Origin: a virus
IMG/VR virus record: IMGVR_UViG_3300037258_000279
Span: 29,665 to 93,664 of that record
Strand: one strand, 5' to 3'
Length of the DNA stretch: 64,000 bases
Of this stretch, positions 57,405 to 64,000 are shown piece after piece. The position numbers and the translations under genes are program-made. The notes under the pieces were generated by a model. It was not told the origin of the DNA. It saw only the letters and a list, made by a program, of their open reading frames with translations, and searched no databases. Positions within the stretch are counted from its first letter, which is position 1. Each line of letters opens with the position of its first letter.

Positions 57405-57620
57405 TTACCTTCCCTTGCGCCGCTTGAACATATCGAGCGCGACATCCGCGGCTGGATCGAAGTGGTAGCGATAGGGTGTCGTGGTCGGATCGAGCGGTGT
57501 GCGCATGATGTGCCGCATATCGGCTCTGACCCGAGCTTTCATTTCTTCGAGGGTGAACGGCCGTGTGGTTGCTTGGGCCAGCCCGAATGCGTCTTTATCG
57601 GGTGCGCGCGTTGTGCTCAT
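57405..57620 (-). CDS. Small basic protein of unknown function
   Basis: 71 residues: FTLEEMKARVRADMRHIM helix, a PTTTPYRYHFDPAAD turn, and basic MFKRRKGR end. It overlaps the next gene upstream by four bases. No family recognised. Confidence 0.55.
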   Translation of the reverse strand: MSTTRAPDKDAFGLAQATTRPFTLEEMKARVRADMRHIMRTPLDPTTTPYRYHFDPAADVALDMFKRRKGR

Positions 57621-58087
57621 TTGGATCCGACCGCCGGCCGATAATCCTCCTGCTCCGAGATTTGCCGCGCAAAGATGTTCTTCCAGGAATCGTGCCAGTG
57701 CCCGGCAAAACAGTGCAGCAGTTCGTGCGCGATCGTCTCGGTGTCATCATCATCCATCATCGCGTGACCGGTTCTGGGATGCCCCATGATCCGGATGGTT
57801 GTCGGTAAGACCACCACGCAGCGCTCGCCTTGGTGTTCCTCATACGCGACCACTTCAACATTCGGACCGCTTGATTCCACTGCGGCGCGGATTTGCTCCG
57901 GCACCTCGAATCGCAGAACGATATCGCCGGGCGTAACCACGCGTTCGATATAATTCTGGTGAATTTCGGCAGCGGTGATCTGGACTTCGCGCGGCGCCAT
58001 CATCGCGTGTTCGTCGAATCCTATGCCTATTACAACGCCGAGGACAAACGCCCCGCCGATAGGGATAAGCCAGCGCAATTCTTGCAT
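57617..58087 (-). CDS. Membrane-anchored zincin-like metalloprotease
   Basis: 156 residues from ATG 58087 (TGATG overlap). The N-terminus LRWLIPIGGAFVLGVVIGIG is a single membrane anchor. About residues 120-135 carry HELLHCFAGHWHD, an HExxH zinc-protease motif with a following GHWHD as possible third ligand. A small alpha/beta domain lies between. The class predicts a zinc peptidase facing the periplasm. It lies in the packaging and head region, so it may process head proteins or attack the envelope; no family was recognised and the activity is inferred. Confidence 0.55.
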   Translation of the reverse strand: MQELRWLIPIGGAFVLGVVIGIGFDEHAMMAPREVQITAAEIHQNYIERVVTPGDIVLRFEVPEQIRAAVESSGPNVEVVAYEEHQGERCVVVLPTTIRIMGHPRTGHAMMDDDDTETIAHELLHCFAGHWHDSWKNIFARQISEQEDYRPAVGSK

Positions 58088-58353
58088 CAGTGCCCGCTCG
58101 TCACGCCGCGCGCGACCAGTTGCTCGCGCGCCTTGGCCGCAAGTTGGGTCGCGACCACCAGCGCGGTGTCGGGATCCCAATGGCAATGCGCGAAGATGGT
58201 GTCTTTGCGGTCGAGCAAGTTGATGCCGATGCAGTTATCGCCGCAAGTCACGACCTCGGCGCTCGATGCGTTGAGGGTGCCGTCGTCGCTGACGGAGAAA
58301 TCACCCTCTAGCACCTTGGCGGTCATGTTACGCATCCGCACTGTTGGTAGCAT
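58087..58353 (-). CDS. Small protein of unknown function
   Basis: 88 residues: short strands (VLEGDFSVSDDGTLNAS), a Cys pair CGDNC, DTIFAHCHW and a terminal helix (ALVVATQLAAKAREQL). The CGDNC and CHW could hold a metal. Coupled to the zincin gene by a TGATG overlap. Confidence 0.55.
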   Translation of the reverse strand: MLPTVRMRNMTAKVLEGDFSVSDDGTLNASSAEVVTCGDNCIGINLLDRKDTIFAHCHWDPDTALVVATQLAAKAREQLVARGVTSGH

Positions 58354-58380
58354 TGCGCCCGATCTATTGCACGAACAATT

Positions 58381-58572
58381 TTACCGGCTTTCTTGCCGCT
58401 TGGCGAAATTCATGTGGCGTACGTGTTCCTCGTGCATGTCGAGGTGCGCAAGCCAGTCCGCGATCGATTTGCATTTGCGGGCAAACTGTCCGTAGAGGCC
58501 GAGAATGGCCGACTCGTCGCCGTCGACAGCGACCGGCTCGAAGCAAAGGGCGATCTTGGGGCCGCGCTTCAC
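58381..58572 (-). CDS. Small protein of unknown function
   Basis: 63 residues starting four bases inside the end of the large terminase gene. Helical with His/Lys/Glu (GQFARKCKSIADWLAHLDMH). The other frame in the same position is a shadow. Confidence 0.5.
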   Translation of the reverse strand: MKRGPKIALCFEPVAVDGDESAILGLYGQFARKCKSIADWLAHLDMHEEHVRHMNFAKRQESR

Positions 58573-60305
58573 GTCCCTTCGTACATCTCACGCACAGTCG
58601 ACCGGTCGGTGCGCCCTTTGAAGAGAAGCGATCGCCGCTGCTCGCGCCGGTATTCGTCGCCCAGGCTCAGGATGCCCTGCCGGCGCATCCAAATAAGCGC
58701 CGAGCTCATCGTGTCGCTCAGGTCCGAGAACTGCGCCCGGGGCTGCGCCGCCACTTCCGAGATGACTTGGTCCGCCCAGATCTTGTCCGGCGCCCAGACG
58801 CGATCGTTGGTGAAGAGCGGCACGCATGCCTCAAGCCGGATTTCCTTCGAGCCGGCTGGCTCGAAATAGACGAGGTTGTAGGGCCACTCTGCCATCTGGC
58901 GCTCGAGCTCCTGATAGAGATCGGTGCCGCGGGTCTTGTGCTCGATCAGGATGGTATCAACCTGGCGGGTGCTGGCGATCTCGTGGATCGTCTCGACCAA
59001 GCCCTTCTTTTCCTTCGGGTTCTTCGACTCCGGCATACCGCGTAGGCGCGGACGCCCGCGCCAGGCGTGCATCAGCATGGCCCGCGGCGCGTCTTCTTTG
59101 TCGTGCCACACGCCCCAGCACGTTGCGGCCGACCACGAATTGTCCTGCTTTTCGCCATAGGCGGTATCCACGGAGAGCAGCCGATACGAGAATTCCGGGA
59201 AGGCGATGTGCCGATTGGCCACCGAATCGCAGGACGGACACTCGATCGTCTCGTCGTCGGTATCGGGTTTCCTGCCGTGCCAGCCACACATCGTACACTG
59301 GTAAATCGCGTCGACCAGGTCGGCTTCGGGGAAATCGCCCGGCCACAGGCGCCACATGGCGCGCTTGATGATCTCGCCGCCCTTGGTAGTCGGGCTCTGC
59401 TGGAGCTGCCCGGCCACGCCGTACTCGGTCAACTCCTTCTCTTCCTGCTCGACGATCTCTTCGTTCCAGACTTCGGGCCACAGCAGCTCGCCCTCTTCGG
59501 TGCGTGGATCCTCGGGGACGGCCCGGCGCACTTCATAGCGCATCGGGAACATCAGGTGCTTCACGACGCCCCAATTCTCCAACGCATAGTTCGTGGCGTC
59601 GTCGAGATGGAGCCGCTGCATCACCAAGATTCGCGCCGACCTTCTGGGATCGGTGACGCGAGTGACGAGCGAGCGCATCGCATCAATGGTGGCGCGCCGC
59701 TGGATGTCCGACTCGGCTCCTTCCAAGTTATGTGGGTCGTCGACGATCTGGATGTCGCCGCCGCGGCCGAGCAAGCCACCTTCGATCGAACTCGACAGCC
59801 GCTCGCCGCCGAGCATGTTGGCGAAGTTATTGCGGTTCGACTGATCGTCACGGATCTCGACCTGGTGGCCCCAATGGGACTGGTACCAATACCCCTGAAT
59901 GAGCCGGCGCGCCTTCACTGCGATTTCCTCGGCGAGCTTGGCGCCGTAGGAGACGCACAGAAACTTCACATGTGGCCCCATCAGCGGGGCCCAGCGTTCG
60001 GGCGGCTGGCACCAGATCCACGCCTGGAAACAGATCGAAACGAGGCTGGTCTTGGTCGTGCGCGGCGGCTGGTTGTCGATGAGGTTGCGGATCTCGCCGC
60101 GGGCCACTGCCTCGAGATGTCCCGCGATCACTTGGTGATGCCAGTTGATATCTGGATCGCCAGGCTCGCCCATATGTGGCCACGCGCAGACCAGGAAATC
60201 GAGCAGGGAGTCCTCACATCGCTCGCGTTCGACCCGCCTCTCGTACGCCGATAAAGCTTTCAGCAACGTCTTTCGGGATGTCAGCGTCGATAAGTTTTTG
60301 GACAA
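58569..60305 (-). CDS. terL: Terminase large subunit with zinc-ribbon insert
   Basis: 578 residues. ATPase part: Walker A variant PPRTTKTSL (80-88), FLCVSYGAKLAEEIAV, Walker B IQIVDDPHN (186-193), coupling-motif region ARILVMQRLHLDD (224-236). Nuclease part: SVDTAYGEKQDNSW (379-392, first acidic D380) and DTILIEHKTRGTDLY. Between them CTMC (337/340) and CPSC (356/359) form a four-Cys zinc ribbon not usual in large terminases. It pumps DNA into the head. The start is TTG 60305, overlapping the small subunit by 92 bases; a TTG at 60266 is an alternative. Confidence 0.85.
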   Translation of the reverse strand: MSKNLSTLTSRKTLLKALSAYERRVERERCEDSLLDFLVCAWPHMGEPGDPDINWHHQVIAGHLEAVARGEIRNLIDNQPPRTTKTSLVSICFQAWIWCQPPERWAPLMGPHVKFLCVSYGAKLAEEIAVKARRLIQGYWYQSHWGHQVEIRDDQSNRNNFANMLGGERLSSSIEGGLLGRGGDIQIVDDPHNLEGAESDIQRRATIDAMRSLVTRVTDPRRSARILVMQRLHLDDATNYALENWGVVKHLMFPMRYEVRRAVPEDPRTEEGELLWPEVWNEEIVEQEEKELTEYGVAGQLQQSPTTKGGEIIKRAMWRLWPGDFPEADLVDAIYQCTMCGWHGRKPDTDDETIECPSCDSVANRHIAFPEFSYRLLSVDTAYGEKQDNSWSAATCWGVWHDKEDAPRAMLMHAWRGRPRLRGMPESKNPKEKKGLVETIHEIASTRQVDTILIEHKTRGTDLYQELERQMAEWPYNLVYFEPAGSKEIRLEACVPLFTNDRVWAPDKIWADQVISEVAAQPRAQFSDLSDTMSSALIWMRRQGILSLGDEYRREQRRSLLFKGRTDRSTVREMYEGT

Positions 60306-61077
60306 GGACTTCTCTCAACTGCTCGCTGGTCATGTGCTCGAACTCACCCGGTTTACCGGTTTCCTTGCGCTCGATCAACATGCCGAGGTGCTTGGCAATC
60401 TGTTGAAGCGCCTGGTCCTGGTTGCGCGTCAGGATCTCCATCGAGCCTGACGACGTCTGCTTCACGCCGGCATAGAGGCGCCGCGCGCCGGGCGACAGAT
60501 ACCGCGTGTCCTTGAAGAGCGCCTTGCTCACGCCTTCGCCGTGGCACTCCGGACATTCGCGATTGGGCGGCTTGTGCGGATTGAAGCCGACGCCGCCCTG
60601 CGTCTCGAAGCGCGGGATCGCCTTCTTGGTATTGGGGTGATCCTGATTGTGCTGAAGCACCCGCTGATATTCGATCTGGTAGGCCGCCTTGTCGCGACGC
60701 TGTTCCTCTGGCGTCCGCTGATAGCGAAACCCTTTTCCGTAGCAAAATCGACAGCAATCGCGGCGGTGCTCGACCAATTCGTTGACGTCGGTGGCATGAA
60801 TGCTCCACCAGTTGAGCAGTACCTTTTCGGGCGTGACTTCCGCGCCTTCGACATCATCGTCGGTCAGCACCATCTCGTGGAAGCATTGCAGAATCTTCGG
60901 CTTGCGCATCATGCGCGTGGCGAGCTGTGCCGCACTCTTGGCGCTATAGCCGGCCGCTTTGGCGGCAAGTTCCGGGTTCTGCGGCGCCCCGGCGTGCGCT
61001 TGCAGTTTGAGTTGCCGGACGAACTCGACTTGGTTTGCCTTCAGTCCAGCGAACGAATGGACGTGGGGCGAGGTCAA
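60214..61077 (-). CDS. terS: Terminase small subunit with zinc-binding insert
   Basis: 287 residues from TTG 61077 in a TTGA overlap. The N-terminal 60 residues are a Terminase_2-type helix-turn-helix (LKANQVEFVRQLKLQ, then PELAAKAAGYSAKSAAQLATRMM). Residues about 105-190 carry CCRFCYGKGFRYQRT and CPECHGEGV, a four-Cys DnaJ-like zinc site known in this small-terminase family. The C-terminus (DIPKDVAESFIGVREAG) probably contacts the ring. It recognises packaging sites on the genome and loads the large subunit. Confidence 0.8.
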   Translation of the reverse strand: MTSPHVHSFAGLKANQVEFVRQLKLQAHAGAPQNPELAAKAAGYSAKSAAQLATRMMRKPKILQCFHEMVLTDDDVEGAEVTPEKVLLNWWSIHATDVNELVEHRRDCCRFCYGKGFRYQRTPEEQRRDKAAYQIEYQRVLQHNQDHPNTKKAIPRFETQGGVGFNPHKPPNRECPECHGEGVSKALFKDTRYLSPGARRLYAGVKQTSSGSMEILTRNQDQALQQIAKHLGMLIERKETGKPGEFEHMTSEQLREVLVQKLIDADIPKDVAESFIGVREAGRTRAM

Positions 61078-61355
61078 TCGCGGGTCTTTACGGGCATCGT
61101 GATTTCCTCGCGCATGCGCCAAATCGCATTGCCGCAACGAGTCGCGGTAAGCGTCACCAGCGCGGCAATCTCCTTGGCGCTGTAATATCGGCCTTTCGGT
61201 GTGCCGGGAAGTTCCTCAGCGAGCCGATCGCACAGCGCCGCGGCATCAGACATGCCGCACCGCATGGCGGCGCGCTCATCTACCGTCCGGTATATCTTCA
61301 TGGCGACTTCCGCCATCTTTACCGCCGAGGGATGGGCCACATGATCCACAGCCAT
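61074..61355 (-). CDS. Small protein of unknown function
   Basis: 93 residues from ATG 61355 (TGATG). A helix (HPSAVKMAEVAMKIYRTV), CGMSDAAALCDRLAEEL and SAKEIAALVTLTATRCGNAIWR. The last half resembles a small winged-helix; its overlap with the small terminase suggests coupling. No family recognised. Confidence 0.55.
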   Translation of the reverse strand: MAVDHVAHPSAVKMAEVAMKIYRTVDERAAMRCGMSDAAALCDRLAEELPGTPKGRYYSAKEIAALVTLTATRCGNAIWRMREEITMPVKTRD

Positions 61356-61567
61356 CACTTCCCTCCCTTGGTGGTGCCGGGGGCGATGGATATTCCGCGA
61401 CGCGGGCATAGTGGCGCTTCGCATGTCGCATTCGCTCCGGGCGGACAAATGCAGCCCATTGGCTTCGGCGGTTGCTGGTTGCACCATGCGCATGCTTGCC
61501 ACGGCGTTACGCCGTGCTGACAGCGAAGATCGACACCCGGACCTCCTGATGTGTCTGTAATCGTCAT
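61355..61567 (-). CDS. Small Cys-rich protein
   Basis: 70 residues from ATG 61567 (ATGA). Seven Cys: CQHG...CAWC, CICPP...CEAPLC. The spacing suggests two small zinc sites. It belongs to a run of five tightly coupled short genes. Function unknown. Confidence 0.55.
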   Translation of the reverse strand: MTITDTSGGPGVDLRCQHGVTPWQACAWCNQQPPKPMGCICPPGANATCEAPLCPRRGISIAPGTTKGGK

Positions 61568-61899
61568 TCCGGTTTCCTCGTCTGTGCCGGGGTTTTCGGG
61601 ATGGCGTTGAGCGCGTCGCTCAGAGCGACATAGCATTCCTCGACGCGCCTAAATCGCTTGCCGATCTCCGGCGCGGCATCGCGGATTTCAGCCAACAGGC
61701 TTTGCGCCTCGCTGGCCGCGTCGTAGAGCCGCCTGTCCGCAAATAGATTTCCGAACGGCGACACGAAGGGATCAACTCGTCGTGGCGAAGCGCATCGGCA
61801 AATCGCATCAGGGTTAATCCCCCACGGTCCCTCACCAAGGATCGCCTTGTGGCAGTTCGCGCACGTCCAGCTTTCGCCGTATCCGGGTCTATCGCTCAT
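61564..61899 (-). CDS. Small protein with N-terminal Cys cluster
   Basis: 111 residues. CANCHKAIL and ICRCASPRR form a four-Cys zinc-type start, followed by helices (LYDAASEAQSLLAEIRDAAPEI, RRVEECYVALSDALNAI). It overlaps neighbours by four bases on each side. Confidence 0.55.
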   Translation of the reverse strand: MSDRPGYGESWTCANCHKAILGEGPWGINPDAICRCASPRRVDPFVSPFGNLFADRRLYDAASEAQSLLAEIRDAAPEIGKRFRRVEECYVALSDALNAIPKTPAQTRKPE

Positions 61900-62108
61900 T
61901 CATTCCTCGTCTGTGGGACGGTGGCGGCGGGCTTAGCGTAGAGCGCGAATCGCCAGAGCGGCGTGTAGCTGACCAGATTATTGTTGCCCGGAACGCGCCA
62001 CTGCACTGTCGGCGAGCCATCCCGCGATGTCTCTGCTTCGATAGCGGAGACGATGCAAATGCGCCGCCGAAAGACATACCGCTCTCCGACCTTAACCGGA
62101 GCGTCGCT
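61896..62108 (-). CDS. Small beta protein of unknown function
   Basis: 70 residues from GTG 62108 (GTGA overlap). Beta pattern VGERYVFRRRICIVSAIEAE, TVQWRVPGNNNLVSYTPLW resembles a small barrel. No family recognised. Confidence 0.55.
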   Translation of the reverse strand, partial: SDAPVKVGERYVFRRRICIVSAIEAETSRDGSPTVQWRVPGNNNLVSYTPLWRFALYAKPAATVPQTRNE

Positions 62109-62305
62109 CACCCTTGTTCTCCCCTCTCGGCTCGGTCTTTTTCGCGCGCTGTCCATGCGAGCATCGCCACTTCTTGCAGAAGCTCACCAATTAACTTGCT
62201 CGCTGTGTCATTGTAGAAGCCACGATCTTTGAGAGACGATACTAGGCGCGCGGCCATCTCAAGGCATTCCGATACATATTCCGGTCGGCTATCTCTATCG
62301 CTCAT
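62108..62305 (-). CDS. Small helical protein of unknown function
   Basis: 65 residues, helical (VSECLEMAARLVSSLKDRG, then LIGELLQEVAMLAWTAREKD). Overlaps its neighbours by one to four bases. No family recognised. Confidence 0.55.
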   Translation of the reverse strand: MSDRDSRPEYVSECLEMAARLVSSLKDRGFYNDTASKLIGELLQEVAMLAWTAREKDRAERGEQG

Positions 62306-62649
62306 ACAGCGTCACCCCTCTCAGCGGCGGCGACCAATGATCGCGCCCATTCCATGTCGGCCTCAGTCGGCTTCTCAATTCCAAGACCACTCGCGATGAA
62401 AAAGAATATCAGTGCACCCTCGGTATTGGGGTATCGTTTCACCGCCTCAGCAAACGCCTCTTTGGCGAACGCGCGCTCGACCACGACCATCCCCGCCTCG
62501 GCTCTAGCAGCGTCGAGGGCGGCGAGGGCGATTTCTGCTTGTTTGATGCAGCGCGGTTCTTTCTGGCAGCACGAGTTCAACGGCGACGGGCCGTTAGGGT
62601 AATGACACAGCGCCATCGCGACCTTCTCGACAATGGACGGATCAGTCAT
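62302..62649 (-). CDS. Small protein of unknown function
   Basis: 115 residues from ATG 62649 (ATGA overlap). Helical start (PSIVEKVAMALCHYPNGPSP), a Cys pair SCCQKEPRC, then VVVERAFAKEAFAEAVKRYPNT. No family recognised. Confidence 0.55.
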   Translation of the reverse strand: MTDPSIVEKVAMALCHYPNGPSPLNSCCQKEPRCIKQAEIALAALDAARAEAGMVVVERAFAKEAFAEAVKRYPNTEGALIFFFIASGLGIEKPTEADMEWARSLVAAAERGDAV

Positions 62650-63191
62650 GCTGGCACCCATTGCGTGAGCGTCGCGGCATCCGGCAACCGAGCCTTGCCG
62701 CGCGCCATCGGGTGTTTCGGTGCGCCGCCGTTAGTAAACCCGAACGCGTAGAGCGGAAAGTCAGTCCCAAGTGCCCGCCAGAATGTCTTAATCCAGTCAT
62801 CTTCGAGATAACAATTGCCCGACGCAGCAACGACAGTATCAGCCTCGCGACAGATTTCGCGCGCGATCGTGAGCGACCATTCGCGGTAAGCGTGGCGCTC
62901 CTCAAGTCCGAGGTCGTCGTACCATTTATAAAGCGCAGACGGCTGGGATGCGCGGAACGGGTGCGGATTGAAAGCGATGTATCGCCCGTAGCCAAGGTGC
63001 CGGAGAAACGTGTTGAGCCGCAGGATGGTCGGATCGTTCTTACCGCCGGCGTCTGATTCTGCCGTTGACGAGTTCTGCATCCCGACCGCTGCCACGCGGG
63101 GATTGACAGGATCGATGATGCGGTCGAGCCGAACGCGAAATAGCGGTTCGCTGAATACAAATTGGCGCTCGACGATGGGCGAGGAGGTCAT
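62646..63191 (-). CDS. DUF1643-family protein
   Basis: 181 residues. The DUF1643 pattern is visible: FRVRLDRI, then AVGMQNSSTAES...KNDPTILRLNTFLRHLGYG in place of the usual NPSxADxxxDDPT, then IAFNPHPFRAS, and at the end GFTNGGAPKHPM. The family is widespread in phages and bacteria, with no established activity. Coupled to both neighbours by four-base overlaps. Confidence 0.7.
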   Translation of the reverse strand: MTSSPIVERQFVFSEPLFRVRLDRIIDPVNPRVAAVGMQNSSTAESDAGGKNDPTILRLNTFLRHLGYGRYIAFNPHPFRASQPSALYKWYDDLGLEERHAYREWSLTIAREICREADTVVAASGNCYLEDDWIKTFWRALGTDFPLYAFGFTNGGAPKHPMARGKARLPDAATLTQWVPA

Positions 63192-63463
63192 GCGCGAGCT
63201 TCCTCCGTGAAATCGACGGCGATCCAGTTCTCATCAAGATCGCTGATTTGCTCATTCCAACCGGCGAAGGTCGCCAGTGAGATCACATCCTCGCGTAGAT
63301 CGGCCATGATCGTTTCCGAGAATGGCGCATTGCGCGCCCGCATCTTGCCGTAGAGTTGCCCAAGCGCGAATCCTCGTGCAAACGATGGGGATTGGTCGCG
63401 AAATTTGAACGCCAGTCGCCAACTTTCATGCTCATGATCGTCGCTCATTTTCTTTGCCATCAT
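63188..63463 (-). CDS. Small protein of unknown function
   Basis: 91 residues. Two ATGs in a row (63463, 63460) follow GGAGG; the second has the better spacing, the first makes an ATGA overlap. It contains WRLAFKFRDQSPSFARGFALG and AGWNEQISDLDENWIAVDF. No family recognised. Confidence 0.55.
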   Translation of the reverse strand: MMAKKMSDDHEHESWRLAFKFRDQSPSFARGFALGQLYGKMRARNAPFSETIMADLREDVISLATFAGWNEQISDLDENWIAVDFTEEARA

Positions 63464-63873
63464 CGTCCCTCCTTCCGGGCGCGCAGGCAGCACTGAACAA
63501 ATGCGAGAATCACATTCCCGTCTTTGCGCTGCCATACTTCCGATGCTTGGGCGCCGCCGTTGAGAGGCAGTTCGACCGTTGCGGTCCCATAAAGTGTGCT
63601 GATTGAATACTCTGCGCCATCCGGTCGCAAGGTCAGCGCCGCGTCCAGCGATGTGGTGTATAGCGGTGGATCATAAACGACGCGTGCGTCTATCGTCGTC
63701 TGTCGCATGACACACCATCGGGAATTAAATGAATTGTCATCGCCGTCGATCAACTGCACGACAATGGCCCTACTAGGCCAGTGCAACGCATAGATGAGGC
63801 AGTCCAGTTCCCGGCTTCCCTCCGTCGCCTGTTCCAATTTCGCAATCAGCACATCGAGTGCGTCAGACATCAT
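63460..63873 (-). CDS. Small protein of unknown function
   Basis: About 137 residues. ATG 63873 and 63870 are both in frame, just inside the upstream partial gene. It has a helix (DALDVLIAKLEQATEG), a beta region (ALHWPSRAIVVQLIDGDDN), and LTLRPDGAEYSISTLYGTATV. No family recognised. Confidence 0.55.
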   Translation of the reverse strand: MMSDALDVLIAKLEQATEGSRELDCLIYALHWPSRAIVVQLIDGDDNSFNSRWCVMRQTTIDARVVYDPPLYTTSLDAALTLRPDGAEYSISTLYGTATVELPLNGGAQASEVWQRKDGNVILAFVQCCLRARKEGR

Positions 63874-64000
63874 GAGGCTCCGACATGTCAATGCCGTGAG
63901 CCTCGGGCGCGAACGGCATGTCTTTGTTTGGTGCGGCGAAATGCGAATAGCCGCTGAATATGGCGCTCGCTTGGGCTATCAATTCGGCTGCGGAACGCGC
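63863..64000 (-). CDS. 3' end of a gene running off the right edge (partial)
   Basis: An open frame enters from the right edge and stops at TGA 63863-63865. The last residues read FAPEAHGIDMSEPHDV. It overlaps the next start by eleven bases. Too little is visible to assign a function. Confidence 0.5.
   Translation of the reverse strand, partial: ARSAAELIAQASAIFSGYSHFAAPNKDMPFAPEAHGIDMSEPHDV

Noticed and set aside
1-64000. Integrase, att sites, or contractile-tail genes
   Set aside because: None recognised: no tyrosine or serine recombinase motifs, and no sheath, baseplate or clear tape-measure protein.

Overview
The window looks like part of a large, GC-rich (about 60%) tailed-phage genome of podovirus type, lytic or prophage, infecting a Gram-negative host that is probably an alphaproteobacterium. 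The evidence is a complete head and packaging gene set (small and large terminase, P22-like portal, scaffold-like protein, HK97-fold major capsid), tail-knob and fibre proteins with no sheath or recognisable tape measure, and very large internal proteins of the DNA-ejection type. A SleB-type wall hydrolase and a lipoprotein point to the Gram-negative host. The host assignment is inference. No integrase or att site is seen.

Layout. (1) 1-5.8 kb, plus strand: early genes in overlapping pairs (HIRAN protein, winged-helix protein, coiled-coil protein, N6-adenine methyltransferase, RecT annealase, small unknowns). The methyltransferase lies inside a 586-bp segment bounded by perfect 15-bp inverted repeats and flanked by a 7-bp direct repeat. 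(2) 5.8-8.8 kb, minus strand: a patatin-like phospholipase, a lipoprotein, small proteins and an HNH endonuclease interrupted by one in-frame TGA. A strong terminator at 5.81 kb separates this block from the plus-strand genes. (3) 8.86-13.07 kb, minus strand: 38 tRNA genes covering all twenty amino acids plus an initiator, interrupted by an intact HNH endonuclease and a tRNA-like fold. Eight of the tRNAs lack the near-universal U33. (4) 13.25-64 kb, minus strand: a late operon of about 50 kb read right to left. In transcription order it holds small unknowns, terminase, a membrane zincin, portal, scaffold and GroES-like chaperone, capsid, connector and fibre proteins, a beta-helix tail spike, Gly/Arg/His-motif proteins, a 1,499-aa protein with a transglycosylase domain, a 3,144-aa polyvalent ejection protein, two secreted proteins and the lysis pair. 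It ends at a terminator at 13.26 kb.

How it works together. The right-hand genes build and fill the head, with the GroES-like protein probably helping capsid or scaffold folding. The middle genes make the connector, fibres and spike. The giant proteins probably enter the cell with the DNA and modify the wall and cytoplasm. The tRNA array, with its anticodon-loop variants, would sustain translation if host tRNAs are limiting or attacked. The methyltransferase may protect phage DNA. At least three and probably four homing-type endonucleases sit between essential genes.

Limits. Starts were chosen by reading Shine-Dalgarno sequences and overlaps by eye. Domain calls come from motif recognition without database searches. 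Helicase, polymerase and lysogeny genes, if present, lie outside the window.
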